A DNA stretch of 64,000 nucleotides from Absicoccus intestinalis. Lineage in GTDB: Bacteria; Bacillota_I; Bacilli_A; Erysipelotrichales; Erysipelotrichaceae. This document shows positions 8,158 through 17,248 of the stretch, in pieces. The stretch's first letter is position 1. Every line of letters starts with the position of its first letter. The stretch lies in NCBI RefSeq assembly GCF_033971885.1, contig NZ_JALBUS010000008.1, positions 39,919 to 103,918 of the forward strand. Direction: 5' to 3'. A program made the translations under genes and the position numbers. Under the pieces are notes generated by a model, which saw only the letters and a program-made list of their open reading frames with translations, was not told the origin of the DNA and did not search any database.

Positions 8158-8185
8158 ATTATAGAACAGTGAATCATATTGTCAA
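8158..8185 (-). promoter_or_regulatory. Near-perfect sigma-A promoter of the lysine operon
   Basis: TTGACA (8180-8185), a 16-bp spacer and TATAAT (8158-8163) on the minus strand. The predicted transcript starts near 8151, a few bases before the P1 stem of the riboswitch. Confidence 0.9.
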
Positions 8186-8192
8186 GGATAGA

Positions 8193-9023
8193 TTATGCAT
8201 CTATCATACGATTGATATTATCCTGAATGATCGCATAGGCCACAATGGATAGTCCGAATATGCTTAAGATCACATACAATATGGCATTGTTGTCATACAT
8301 TTCATCGATTTGATTCATGTTTTTTGCCACTTTATATACAAAATAAATACCATATATACCAAAGGTGATCATGGAAAAAATGACAACTTGTGCCGGGCTT
8401 GTTCCTTCTTGATAGCCATTGGACCGAAGCAGGATATTCGTATCCCGAGCAATGCTGTATTGCCAATAAATGGCATAGATACCACAAGTAAAAATACTAA
8501 ACAAGATACAAGAAAGAATGCTTCGATGCTTGATCCATGCGGATCCATTGGTTTGTATTTGCGGATACATGGATCGACTATACAATTCGGTATGATTTAA
8601 GGTGTCCCAATCCGCCATGCCTTCCCGCCAAACATAGGTATTGGCACCAATGGTATTATTGGCTAAAAAACCATTCATTTGCGCCTTTGTATAAGGGCCA
8701 TGCTGGTTTTGGTGAAGATCGATGAAAAACCATCCATCCACTTTTGTTTCCTGCGATTCGCCAAAAGATAAACTTGAAGCTTTTAGGGATTCCCAATCCG
8801 ATTGTCCATCATGCCATACATAGGTCAACTCGTTGATCCGTCCCACATCATAAAATTCTTTCATTTGCGATTCCGTAAAAGGGCCTTTGGACTCATTATT
8901 TTCGACAAAATACCAATTTTGTTCTTCAACCGTTTTTTCTACTTGTATATCTACAGGTTGTCCACAATTGGGACAAAACTTTTCATTTCCATTGAGTTCA
9001 TGACCACAATGCATGCACTTCAT
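8193..9023 (-). CDS. Zinc-ribbon / tandem GYF-domain membrane protein
   Basis: The protein has 276 residues from the ATG at 9023, which has an AGGAGG site. Four parts are visible: a zinc ribbon CMHCG...CPNCG (3-25); two GYF_2-type (DUF4339) domains at about 37-80 and 93-140, each with the pattern GP(F/Y)T..QM and a W-H/R-x-G-x-x-D-W end; and a C-terminal membrane part with about four hydrophobic segments resembling DUF4234. GYF domains bind proline-rich peptides in other systems, but no partner is visible. The role is unknown. It is a single-gene unit between the polysaccharide locus and the lysine riboswitch. Confidence 0.8.
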   Translation of the reverse strand: MKCMHCGHELNGNEKFCPNCGQPVDIQVEKTVEEQNWYFVENNESKGPFTESQMKEFYDVGRINELTYVWHDGQSDWESLKASSLSFGESQETKVDGWFFIDLHQNQHGPYTKAQMNGFLANNTIGANTYVWREGMADWDTLNHTELYSRSMYPQIQTNGSAWIKHRSILSCILFSIFTCGIYAIYWQYSIARDTNILLRSNGYQEGTSPAQVVIFSMITFGIYGIYFVYKVAKNMNQIDEMYDNNAILYVILSIFGLSIVAYAIIQDNINRMIDA

Positions 9024-9047
9024 AAGAATTCCTCCTAATGCATCTAT

Positions 9048-9056
9048 AGTATAGCA
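9048..9056 (-). promoter_or_regulatory. Extended -10 promoter of the zinc-ribbon gene
   Basis: TG-C-TATACT on the minus strand, about 25 nt before the ATG at 9023, with the AGGAGG ribosome site in between. The -35 is weak. Confidence 0.5.
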
Positions 9057-9097
9057 TAGGTTAAACATTCCAAATGAATAATTCCAGCTAAATACAT

Positions 9098-10552
9098 CTA
9101 TCTCTGTTTACTTTTTAATTTTGCTTGAATCATTTTCAAACCGGAAATAGCCACTTCATTTTTACCCATCAGTAAAATAAGTCCATAGGATAAAACAGAA
9201 AAAATAACCGAAAATAAGATACGAAGAATGAGTGAGCCAATACATGCTTGACAGAAATAACAAATCACCATAATACTCGCACAGCCCAACAAAACAGGAA
9301 TTATTTTCATCGTTCGAAATTGATCTGTCAAATCCATCGAACTTCGCTTACAAATGAGGACGACTATTCCTTCTGCCAAAACAGTAGTAATCGCTGCCCC
9401 ATTCAGTCCCCATAAAGGAATCAAGATAAAATTCAAACCAATATTCGCAATGGCAGAGATGATGGTTGCATAAAAGAAGCTTCTTTCGTTTCGATTTGGA
9501 ACTAAAACAGCTTGTGAATAAAAACATCCAAATACCGCAAAAAATAATGCAAAACAAAGGATACGAAGTGAGATATATCCATACGCAAATGAATTTGGTG
9601 CCAAAATAGAAAGAATATCCTTACTCAAAAAGAACAGTCCGATGATACTAGGGATAATAAATACATACAGTACATTTCGCAATCCACTTAATAAGGACAT
9701 ATAATTCTTTCTATCATTGTCGCCCAAGTATGCAGATATTCTTGGAATGGCCACAATAATAACAGCATTTAGAAGGGATTTGATGACTGAATATACATTG
9801 GAAGCAATCGAATATACACCGACTTCACTATCTGGTCGAAAAAAACCAAGAATGATGATATCTGATTTCACATAGATCATGCCTGCAATGGTAATACAAA
9901 ACAAATAAATAATGGGCTTTAAATGTGTCTTTAAATTTAAATGAAATGTAAATCCATAGGATATATATTTTCGTGTATAAAAAATATTCAAAATATAATT
10001 GAAAGAATATGAGAATGCCATGATCCACGTATATAGAATTAAATCATTTTTTGTTTTTACTAAGGTTAGTATAAAGATCATCGAAACGGTTTGAATAATG
10101 ATATATCGTAAAGTCAAATAGAAAAAATCTTCAAATACATTATTGATCCAGTCTCGTCCGAGGGTACTCGAAATCACATTAATAGATAGAATGGCCAATA
10201 AAACAGATTCACGATTCAATCTTGGGATAAATTTTGTTAATAAGAATAACAACACCAAAGACAAAATCATCATGATGACATTGATTGAAAAAAGTTCATC
10301 GGTCAACTTCTTCATTTGTACTGGGTCTTTACGCACTCGTGATACTTCCCGAATGGCATATGTTGGTATGCCTAAACTAGCTAAGGCAATGATATATTGA
10401 ATCACCGAATCGGAAAAACTATATCTTCCTAAGTTTCCACTTCCCAATACACGGGTAATATAAGAAAAAGTAATAAGAGGAAAAACAATAACACAACATT
10501 GCTTAATGATATTCAATACAGCATTTACTTGAATCGACTTTTTTTGTTGCAA
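9098..10552 (-). CDS. Polysaccharide flippase, Wzx-like (MATE/MVF superfamily)
   Basis: This 484-residue protein has about 12-14 membrane segments and the typical Wzx opening (VLNIIKQCCVIVFPLITFSYITRVLGSGNLGRYSF). The family moves undecaprenyl-pyrophosphate-linked repeat units across the membrane. The start is a TTG with GGGAGGA five bases before it. It is the last gene of the licD to GT2 operon, 16 bp after the GT2 stop. Its presence together with a Wzm/Wzt-type ABC exporter at 41.8-43.7 kb means the locus could serve two glycan products, or that one unit is a decoration precursor. Confidence 0.9.
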   Translation of the reverse strand: MQQKKSIQVNAVLNIIKQCCVIVFPLITFSYITRVLGSGNLGRYSFSDSVIQYIIALASLGIPTYAIREVSRVRKDPVQMKKLTDELFSINVIMMILSLVLLFLLTKFIPRLNRESVLLAILSINVISSTLGRDWINNVFEDFFYLTLRYIIIQTVSMIFILTLVKTKNDLILYTWIMAFSYSFNYILNIFYTRKYISYGFTFHLNLKTHLKPIIYLFCITIAGMIYVKSDIIILGFFRPDSEVGVYSIASNVYSVIKSLLNAVIIVAIPRISAYLGDNDRKNYMSLLSGLRNVLYVFIIPSIIGLFFLSKDILSILAPNSFAYGYISLRILCFALFFAVFGCFYSQAVLVPNRNERSFFYATIISAIANIGLNFILIPLWGLNGAAITTVLAEGIVVLICKRSSMDLTDQFRTMKIIPVLLGCASIMVICYFCQACIGSLILRILFSVIFSVLSYGLILLMGKNEVAISGLKMIQAKLKSKQR

Positions 10553-10568
10553 GGTATTCCTCCCACTA

Positions 10569-11492
10569 TTAAATGATATTTGCTAGAACTTTCATTTTAT
10601 ATACAATCGATGACTCGCCACTTTTTTGATAAATGGACTTTATTCTTAACAACTGATTTTTAATTTTCCAATCGGCTTGATAATTTGCTAATAAATACAA
10701 TAATTCTTTATCTTCTTGTTTATAACACAAATCTCCTTTTAATAGTTGCTTGGCCGTATTGCTTCGAATGTTTCGATACTTTGATTTATTTGTATGCATT
10801 CCAGTTACATCTTTAATTCGCTCACTCAAAGAACTTTTCTGAATGCCAACTGTATTATTGGAATGGATACGATATAAAATATAGGATCTTGGATCATAAA
10901 CGAGTTGACCAACCAATATAGCGATTAGCGCAATCCAGGCATCATGCATACGATGATCCAATAGACTTTTTGGTGGACAAGGAATGGAAACTACACATTG
11001 AGCCATCGAACGATTCATGATCATGGTGCACCCTGAAAAATCATTTTTTGAAATATGGCCAACTAGTGTTTGATCCGGAATAAAATCATAACGTAATTGT
11101 TCTTTTTTTCCATCACAATACAACCATTGATTGGAACAATATAAAGTAGGACCCTTTCCTATTTTTTCAATGCCACGTATCAATTTTTCTGGTAACCAAA
11201 TATCATCTTGATCCGAAAAAGCGTAATAATCAAAATTCTTTTCGGTTCCCATCACATGAAATAACAATTTCATGAAACTCATGCCAGGTCCCACATTTTG
11301 ATCAAATGGTAAAATTGTGATGGGATGGTCTTGCTGATATTTTTGAACTATCGCAATGGTATCATCATTGGATCCATCATCACGCACAAAAAGTGTAACT
11401 TTTACGTCTTTTTGTTGAAATATACTTTCAATCTGTTCTTCAATAAATGCAGCGCCATTATATGTGCTCATTAAAACAGCTACACTATACAT
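10569..11492 (-). CDS. GT2 glycosyltransferase, rhamnosyltransferase-like
   Basis: This 307-residue GT-A fold enzyme is of the RgpB/WapR-like GT2 group. Visible are the nucleotide-binding start VAVLMSTYNGAAFIEEQI, DDGSNDDT, the SDQDDIW metal-binding motif (about 80-86) and the acceptor-side region TMIMNRSM...HDAWIAL. It would transfer a sugar, plausibly rhamnose, to a lipid-linked glycan on the cytoplasmic side. The ATG at 11492 shares one base with the stop of the dehydratase gene (TAATG), so it is preferred over the earlier ATG at 11516. Confidence 0.86.
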   Translation of the reverse strand: MYSVAVLMSTYNGAAFIEEQIESIFQQKDVKVTLFVRDDGSNDDTIAIVQKYQQDHPITILPFDQNVGPGMSFMKLLFHVMGTEKNFDYYAFSDQDDIWLPEKLIRGIEKIGKGPTLYCSNQWLYCDGKKEQLRYDFIPDQTLVGHISKNDFSGCTMIMNRSMAQCVVSIPCPPKSLLDHRMHDAWIALIAILVGQLVYDPRSYILYRIHSNNTVGIQKSSLSERIKDVTGMHTNKSKYRNIRSNTAKQLLKGDLCYKQEDKELLYLLANYQADWKIKNQLLRIKSIYQKSGESSIVYKMKVLANII

Positions 11493-12514
11493 TATAGAAA
11501 AGACTCCAATGTCCACTTAAACATATGTTCATTATCAACTTGTGGACGCCATCCCAAGTCACGTACCTTAGATGTATCCATAATGGCAAGTTTAAAAGGT
11601 AAATATGGCATTTTGCTTGCTTCTTCGGAAAACTTCACCTGTGTCTTTTCGGATGGAGATAAATTTGCAATCAAATGGGCTAAATCACGGATACTGATTA
11701 AATTTTCTTCGGCACCTACGTTATAGAGAATGCTTTCGCCTCTTTCCATAATTAAGAATACAGCATTCATAGCATCGGCAACATACGTATATGTTCGCAT
11801 CGCACTGCCATCCGAATGAAGAACAATATCTTCCCCACGTAACGCATTTTGTAAGAATTCGGCAAAAGCTCGTCCATCATCTAATACGATACCAGGCCCC
11901 AAAGTATGTGAGAAATGCACGCCACAAAAATCTACGTTGTATTCCTCTTTATAAGAAGCCAACATTGTTTCACAAAGACGTTTAGCTTCTGGATAACATG
12001 CGCGAGCATTCAAATTGCGTAAAGGTCCCATGTCTTCTTCAGTAATATTTCTTTCTTCTTTCCATTCACCATATGTTTCAACCGTTGAAATATAAAAGAC
12101 TCTTTCCGTATGATGCGTCTTTGCGCATTCAAGAACATTATGAGTGCCATTTACATGTGCCCATAAAGTTTCAACAGCATTCTCTTTAAAATCTCTTGGC
12201 GCTGCCGGTCCAGCTGTATGGAAAATAAAATGTATATCGCTATCAAAATCAATCGGTGTATTCACATCTTGATACAAAAAAGATACATTTGGAAATTCTA
12301 ATAAATTTCCAAAAACCATTTGTGATTTTTCTTTAGACCGTGCTAAACCAACTACACGCAAGTTCAAGTTATACCTTAGATCCACATCAACCAAGGTTTC
12401 GACGATATAGCGTCCTAAACGACCGGTTGCACCCGTGACCAAAATTGTTTTGTCTTGATACATGCGCCAATTTACTGGGCTATTCAGAATAATATCTAAA
12501 TCTCTTTTTTCCAT
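11492..12514 (-). CDS. NAD-dependent epimerase/dehydratase (extended SDR)
   Basis: The 340-residue protein is an extended short-chain dehydrogenase. The Rossmann motif is TGATGRLG (about 29-36), the catalytic Tyr/Lys pair lies in CYPEAKR (about 167-173), and TAGPAAPRDF resembles UDP-glucuronate decarboxylase-like members. The exact product is not readable. It is directly downstream of an IspD/TarI-like cytidylyltransferase (8 bp), so it may act on a CDP-linked sugar or polyol precursor; this is inference. Confidence 0.85.
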   Translation of the reverse strand: MEKRDLDIILNSPVNWRMYQDKTILVTGATGRLGRYIVETLVDVDLRYNLNLRVVGLARSKEKSQMVFGNLLEFPNVSFLYQDVNTPIDFDSDIHFIFHTAGPAAPRDFKENAVETLWAHVNGTHNVLECAKTHHTERVFYISTVETYGEWKEERNITEEDMGPLRNLNARACYPEAKRLCETMLASYKEEYNVDFCGVHFSHTLGPGIVLDDGRAFAEFLQNALRGEDIVLHSDGSAMRTYTYVADAMNAVFLIMERGESILYNVGAEENLISIRDLAHLIANLSPSEKTQVKFSEEASKMPYLPFKLAIMDTSKVRDLGWRPQVDNEHMFKWTLESFL

Positions 12515-12522
12515 ATATCCTC

Positions 12523-13251
12523 CTAAATTCCAAAAACATATTTGTTTTCTTCCAATTCCAACATAGCTTTTAAGATATAATAATCTTCTGGTGTTGTGAT
12601 TTTTATATTATTGTTGTTCTCTTTAACGATATGGATAGAATTTCCCAAATAGGTATATGCCAGTGCCGCATCTAATATAGGAAATTCTACATTTTCTTTG
12701 ACCATATGTTGATAAGCATCTTTTAATTGACACAATTGAAACGTTTGTGGCGATGTTAAACTATATGTATCATCTCGCTTTTTAAAATCTTTAAAAGTAG
12801 CTGTATCTTTATTTGTGATAACAACCGATTCTATGACCGGTTTTACGGTCATGGCACTGCCATATTTTTTGGCAACACGAACGTTTTCAGAAATGATCGA
12901 CATTTCAATCAATGGTCGTACCCCATCATGAATGACCACAATGTCGGTATTGATTCCACCATTCTTTTCGATTTCTCGCAATCCATTTTCAATACTGCCT
13001 TGACGATCTTTTCCACCTGGAATAATAGAAATTACTTTTTTTAATTGATATGTATCTACTAATTCCTGCATATATTCTAACCAATTTACATTGCAAGAAA
13101 TAATAATTTTATCAATGTCCTTACACATTTCAAATTTTTCTAATGTATAGATGATGACCGGTTTCCCAAAAACTTTTAAAAATTGTTTTGGCAACCCCGA
13201 CGTTCGCATTCGCTGACCAACTCCGCCGGCTAAAATGATGGCATAATTCAT
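12523..13251 (-). CDS. IspD/TarI-family cytidylyltransferase, probably for a wall polyol phosphate
   Basis: The 242-residue protein shows the IspD-family signature: AIILAGGVGQRM (CTP loop), GLPKQFL, IIPGGKDRQGS, VVIHDGVRPLI and SLTSPQTFQL. This fold makes CDP-methylerythritol (IspD) or CDP-ribitol (TarI). The setting, between licD, glycosyltransferase and epimerase genes, favours a wall-polymer role, since LicD enzymes use CDP-activated polyols or choline. The start overlaps the upstream stop as ATGA with a GGAG site. Confidence 0.85.
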   Translation of the reverse strand: MNYAIILAGGVGQRMRTSGLPKQFLKVFGKPVIIYTLEKFEMCKDIDKIIISCNVNWLEYMQELVDTYQLKKVISIIPGGKDRQGSIENGLREIEKNGGINTDIVVIHDGVRPLIEMSIISENVRVAKKYGSAMTVKPVIESVVITNKDTATFKDFKKRDDTYSLTSPQTFQLCQLKDAYQHMVKENVEFPILDAALAYTYLGNSIHIVKENNNNIKITTPEDYYILKAMLELEENKYVFGI

Positions 13252-14249
13252 ACTTTCTCCTTTTCTAATTGTTTAATAAAATCAACTAAGTGCACAGGTG
13301 AAAACTCACCATGATACTTATAGTCTACTGTATAATCGGATTTTATCCAACATGGATCAATATCATCCACCGATTGAAAATAATACATATATCGAGGATC
13401 ATAATAAGGTAATTCTTTAATATGTACATTATTTGTTAATAGTTTTTTATTATACACAATAGCTTCAAAATATCGTATCGATTGCGCTTGTTGATGTTCT
13501 TGTAAAACTTCTAAAATACACTTGCTCGATTTGACATCAGCAACGACTTCAGGATATGTTTGCTTCTTTCTTGTATAAGCCAATTGAGATCCATTTACAA
13601 ATGTATCCGCATGATTCGATACCATTTTAAAATTACAATCTACACCTTGTGATTCTAATGTATCAAATATTTTACCAATCAAAGATGCTCGATTTCCTTT
13701 ATCATATCCCACAAAATATAAATCAGATGTTTGTTGTGAAGGTGATACAAAATCAAAGGATGAATAGTATGTATAACCGAACCAAGTAAATCCATATTTC
13801 TTAGCATCATATTTATCATATGTCAAAACTTTAGCCCAAACATTTGAAGATAATTTATCTCTGACATAATTCAAATGTGGTGAATTCGCCTCTAATGAAT
13901 CGGTCAAAAGAGCATATAAAAATACATTCTCATATTTTTGTTTCAATTTTTCTAGATAATTCATTGAATAATAACAAATACTCGATGACGGAATGATGAC
14001 ATGATAAATTGTAGATGAAGTGAATGGATACTTATCAAGGTAATAAAAAAAAGACTGGAATGGCATGGTCACGAAAGAATTGATTTTTTTGCTCAAGAAT
14101 ATATCTTTTATAATGTTCTGATAGGAATGTTTAAATTGTTTATGAGACGGCCAAAACTCAATAAGCGATTGGTTAGCCGTCAATGTCAAATCACGAAACA
14201 AACCGTTTTGATCTTTGTTTAAATAAGAAAAAATGAACTTTTCTTGCAT
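13248..14249 (-). CDS. Unrecognised protein of the surface polysaccharide operon, possible glycosyltransferase
   Basis: I do not recognise this 333-residue protein with confidence. It has no signal peptide or membrane segment. The second half has a glycosyltransferase-B-like look: DLYFVGYDKGNRASLI..IF begins like a second Rossmann domain, then SSKCILEVLQEHQQAQSIRYFEA resembles the donor-site region where a Glu and a following repeated R/E bind the nucleotide sugar. The ATG at 14249 has TTGAGGATA upstream. The coupling to the cytidylyltransferase (ATGA) suggests shared work on the same decoration. Function is inferred from shape and context only. Confidence 0.6.
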   Translation of the reverse strand: MQEKFIFSYLNKDQNGLFRDLTLTANQSLIEFWPSHKQFKHSYQNIIKDIFLSKKINSFVTMPFQSFFYYLDKYPFTSSTIYHVIIPSSSICYYSMNYLEKLKQKYENVFLYALLTDSLEANSPHLNYVRDKLSSNVWAKVLTYDKYDAKKYGFTWFGYTYYSSFDFVSPSQQTSDLYFVGYDKGNRASLIGKIFDTLESQGVDCNFKMVSNHADTFVNGSQLAYTRKKQTYPEVVADVKSSKCILEVLQEHQQAQSIRYFEAIVYNKKLLTNNVHIKELPYYDPRYMYYFQSVDDIDPCWIKSDYTVDYKYHGEFSPVHLVDFIKQLEKEKV

Positions 14250-14315
14250 ATATATCCTCAACTTTTACTCGGTTACTTTAACACTTTTATATATATTCTT
14301 CAACACTAGGTCATT

Positions 14316-15158
14316 TCATGATGACCTTGTGTTTCGATTGTCTTGAAACTGAAAAACAATATGACTACCACCATTTCGTTTCTCTTTTGGTGGCAATTGC
14401 ATATAATCACCAAATAATTGGGTTAAATATAAGTCATAATCTTTAAATATCTTTACTTGACGACCATTGAATTCATGATTGATCAAATTTGTAAATAATG
14501 TTTTTGAAAATAAACCTTTGTCTGGATAGGCACCACCATAGTTAAAAACATATGAACAAGATTCAGTATTATGTTTTCTCATTCTTTGATTTAAATGAGT
14601 AACATAATAGTTATAACTAAAAAGATAGGTAAAGGGTTTTATCAAAAAATATCCTAGTTTTTCCACTCGTGAAGCACCTTCTGGACACTTATATCCACAA
14701 CGAATGATGTATAAATTTTGTAACCGTTTTATTTTTTTTCTTTCTTTCATACGTTGTGAATCATCATCCACAACATTATCATATGCAAAGATATCGACCC
14801 AAACACCCTGATGAAAAGAAAGCTGATGTGAATAAGTCTCACTGAGGATCGTATCTTTTCGACGAACTTTTCCAAAAATCAATCCACAATTGGGATCTGT
14901 ATTCATATCCTGAAAAAGAAAACGAGATGCATCCAATTCTTTTTTGCAAACAGCAACAAAACGATCGTATTCACTACGTAACATACCTAAGTCAATATCA
15001 TCATCCCAAGGAATCATACCACTATGACGAACGGCACCAATACAACTGCCACCTTCCAAGTCATACTTTATTTGATATTTATCACAAATACGAATGATTT
15101 CATCTAATATTTCTAATTCAATTTCTTGTATTTTTTTTAAATTATATCCACTATCCAT
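14316..15158 (-). CDS. LicD-family phosphotransferase
   Basis: The 280-residue protein is a LicD/fukutin-type nucleotidyltransferase-fold enzyme. The diagnostic block is YDLEGGSCIGAVRHSGMIPW followed by DDDIDLGM (about 33-60), with VRRKDTI and VWVDIFAYD further on. LicD enzymes move phosphocholine or polyol phosphate from a CDP carrier onto a glycan. The CDP donor could come from the cytidylyltransferase two genes downstream. First gene of its operon, with its own promoter. Confidence 0.9.
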   Translation of the reverse strand: MDSGYNLKKIQEIELEILDEIIRICDKYQIKYDLEGGSCIGAVRHSGMIPWDDDIDLGMLRSEYDRFVAVCKKELDASRFLFQDMNTDPNCGLIFGKVRRKDTILSETYSHQLSFHQGVWVDIFAYDNVVDDDSQRMKERKKIKRLQNLYIIRCGYKCPEGASRVEKLGYFLIKPFTYLFSYNYYVTHLNQRMRKHNTESCSYVFNYGGAYPDKGLFSKTLFTNLINHEFNGRQVKIFKDYDLYLTQLFGDYMQLPPKEKRNGGSHIVFQFQDNRNTRSS

Positions 15159-15206
15159 TTTTATTACTCCATTGCAATCCTTTTATTTCTTTAGTATTTG
15201 TACATT

Positions 15207-15235
15207 ATTTTAAATGATACGTTATTTTTTTACAA
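15207..15235 (-). promoter_or_regulatory. Promoter of the licD operon
   Basis: TTGTAA (15230-15235), a 17-bp spacer and TAAAAT (15207-15212) on the minus strand, about 49 nt upstream of the LicD start. Confidence 0.6.
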
Positions 15236-15278
15236 TGCCTGTAAAAATCCAGCTTCGATTTATGAAAATTACATAACG

Positions 15279-15310
15279 AAAGGTCAGTAAACCATTTTTT
15301 ACTGACCTTT
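15279..15310. terminator. Hairpin after rmlD
   Basis: Perfect 13-bp arms AAAGGTCAGTAAA / TTTACTGACCTTT with a 6-base loop. It follows the rmlD stop. The T-run is better on the plus strand than on the minus strand, so termination of the rml operon may be incomplete. Confidence 0.6.
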
Positions 15311-15314
15311 TTCA

Positions 15315-16214
15315 TTAATCCTTCAGTTCTTTTAAATATCGTGCCAATGCATCATGCCAATCAGGCAAACGTGTAAATCCGTGTTTGTCCAATTCGGTTT
15401 GATTCATACGACTATTCTTAGGGCGTTTGGCTTTGGCTGGGAATGCACTACTATCCACTGGGGTTACTGGTACATCCATACCGGCTTGTTTAAAGATTTC
15501 TTTGGCAAAATCATACCAACTAATAAAATCACCGGAATTGGTTGCATGATAGGTTCCATATTCTTTCGTTTGAATCATATCTACCACTAAACGAGCTAAA
15601 TCGTAAGTATAGGTAACCATACCAATTTGATCATTGACAACACTGACGGCACCACGCTCTTTCCCTAAACGCAACATCGTTTTGATAAAATTATTTCCAT
15701 TCTTTCCAAATACCCAAGAAATTCGAATGATAAAATGTTTTGGATAACTTTCAACAGCTAATTCCCCTTCATATTTGGTTTGTCCATACACATTCAATGG
15801 TTCACGGTGTCCATATTCCATCCAAGGATTGGTTCCTTCACCATTGAATACATAATCCGTTGAAAAGTACATCACGGGAATATCCTGTTTTTTACAAGCA
15901 TCCACAATATTCTTCGTACCTTCTGCATTCACTTTACGAACGACATCTGGCATATCTTCCGCTTTATCAACGGCTGTCCATGCTGCACAATGCACAACGG
16001 CATCTGGATGCACTTCATCCATCACTGTTTGAACGGCTTGTGCATCTGTAATATCTAAAGATACATACGGTGCACGACAAACACTGGTTCCATCTTGAAT
16101 GCCTGCATATGTTTCTGCAAGATCCGTACCATATCCTTCTAAATTGCGTGATGCCAATTCATTCATGACATCATGGCCTAATTGACCAGCTACACCTGTT
16201 ACTAATACTTTCAT
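15315..16214 (-). CDS. rmlD: dTDP-4-dehydrorhamnose reductase
   Basis: The 299-residue SDR makes dTDP-L-rhamnose, the last step of the pathway. It shows the NAD(P) motif TGVAGQLG (6-13), the family block FSTDYVFNGEGTNPW (about 118-132), the YGQTKYEGE active site (Tyr/Lys) and RISWVFGKNGNNF. The ATG shares a base with the rmlB stop (TAATG). Last gene of the rmlA to rmlD operon. Confidence 0.96.
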   Translation of the reverse strand: MKVLVTGVAGQLGHDVMNELASRNLEGYGTDLAETYAGIQDGTSVCRAPYVSLDITDAQAVQTVMDEVHPDAVVHCAAWTAVDKAEDMPDVVRKVNAEGTKNIVDACKKQDIPVMYFSTDYVFNGEGTNPWMEYGHREPLNVYGQTKYEGELAVESYPKHFIIRISWVFGKNGNNFIKTMLRLGKERGAVSVVNDQIGMVTYTYDLARLVVDMIQTKEYGTYHATNSGDFISWYDFAKEIFKQAGMDVPVTPVDSSAFPAKAKRPKNSRMNQTELDKHGFTRLPDWHDALARYLKELKD

Positions 16215-17248
16215 TATTCTTCTGCTCTTCCTTTATCCACATACATTTTTTGGAAATAGTTTTGATACTCACCACTAATGATGTTTTCCCACCATTCTTT
16301 ATTATCCAAATACCATTGAATGGTTTGTGGGATACCAGTATCAAATGTATATTTTGGTTTCCATCCCAATTCAGTTTCTAATTTGGTTGGATCCATGGCA
16401 TAACGAAGATCATGACCTTTTCGATCTGCAACAAATGTAATTAAGCTTTCTGGCTTATTCAATGCATGCAATACCGTTTTCACAACTTGTAGGTTTGTAC
16501 GCTCATTGTGTCCACCCACATTGTATACTTCGCCATCTCTTCCCTTACGAATGATCAAATCAATGGCCGTACAATGATCATAGACATGCAACCAATCACG
16601 CACATTTTCTCCCGTTCCATATACAGGAATGGTTTCATCATTCAAAGCACGTGAAATGATCAATGGAATCAATTTTTCTGGGAAATGATAAGGTCCATAG
16701 TTATTCGAGCAACGACTAATTGTAACTGGTAAACCATATGTGCGATGATAAGCCAATACAAACAAGTCTGCACTTGCTTTTGCCGAAGAATATGGACTGG
16801 AAGTATGAATTGGCGTTTCTTCCGTAAAGAATAAATCCGGACGATCCAAAGGTAAATCACCATAAACTTCATCCGTAGACACTTGATGATATCGTTTGAT
16901 ACCATATTTTACACAAGCATCCAATAATGTAGTGGTTCCCATCACATTGGTCTTTACAAAGATTTCAGGGTCTTCAATACTACGATCGACATGAGATTCC
17001 GCTGCAAAGTTCACAACAACATCAAAATGCTCTTTTTCAAACAATTGAAAGATAAAATCACGATCGGCAATATCACCTTTCACAAATTTATAATTGGGTT
17101 TATCTTCAATGGGTTTACAAGTTTCCAAATTTCCTGCATAGGTCAACTTATCCAAATTCACAAATTCATCTTCTGGATATGTATTGACCATATAATGCAT
17201 AAAGTTACCACCAATAAATCCAGCTCCACCAGTTACTAAAAATTTCAT
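16214..17248 (-). CDS. rmlB: dTDP-glucose 4,6-dehydratase
   Basis: The 344-residue extended SDR carries out the second step of dTDP-rhamnose synthesis. Seen are TGGAGFIGGNF (Rossmann), AAESHVDRSI, the catalytic TDEVYGD (about 124-130), PYSSAKASADL with Tyr/Lys, SRCSNNYGPYHFPEKLIP and RDWLHVYDH. An AAGGAGG site precedes the ATG. It overlaps the upstream membrane protein gene by 4 nt. Confidence 0.97.
   Translation of the reverse strand: MKFLVTGGAGFIGGNFMHYMVNTYPEDEFVNLDKLTYAGNLETCKPIEDKPNYKFVKGDIADRDFIFQLFEKEHFDVVVNFAAESHVDRSIEDPEIFVKTNVMGTTTLLDACVKYGIKRYHQVSTDEVYGDLPLDRPDLFFTEETPIHTSSPYSSAKASADLFVLAYHRTYGLPVTISRCSNNYGPYHFPEKLIPLIISRALNDETIPVYGTGENVRDWLHVYDHCTAIDLIIRKGRDGEVYNVGGHNERTNLQVVKTVLHALNKPESLITFVADRKGHDLRYAMDPTKLETELGWKPKYTFDTGIPQTIQWYLDNKEWWENIISGEYQNYFQKMYVDKGRAEE

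Noticed and set aside
14298..14326. GGTCAT / ATGACC hairpin at the end of licD
   Set aside because: The arms are short and no T-run follows, so it is unlikely to end transcription; the next gene has its own ribosome site and is probably co-transcribed.
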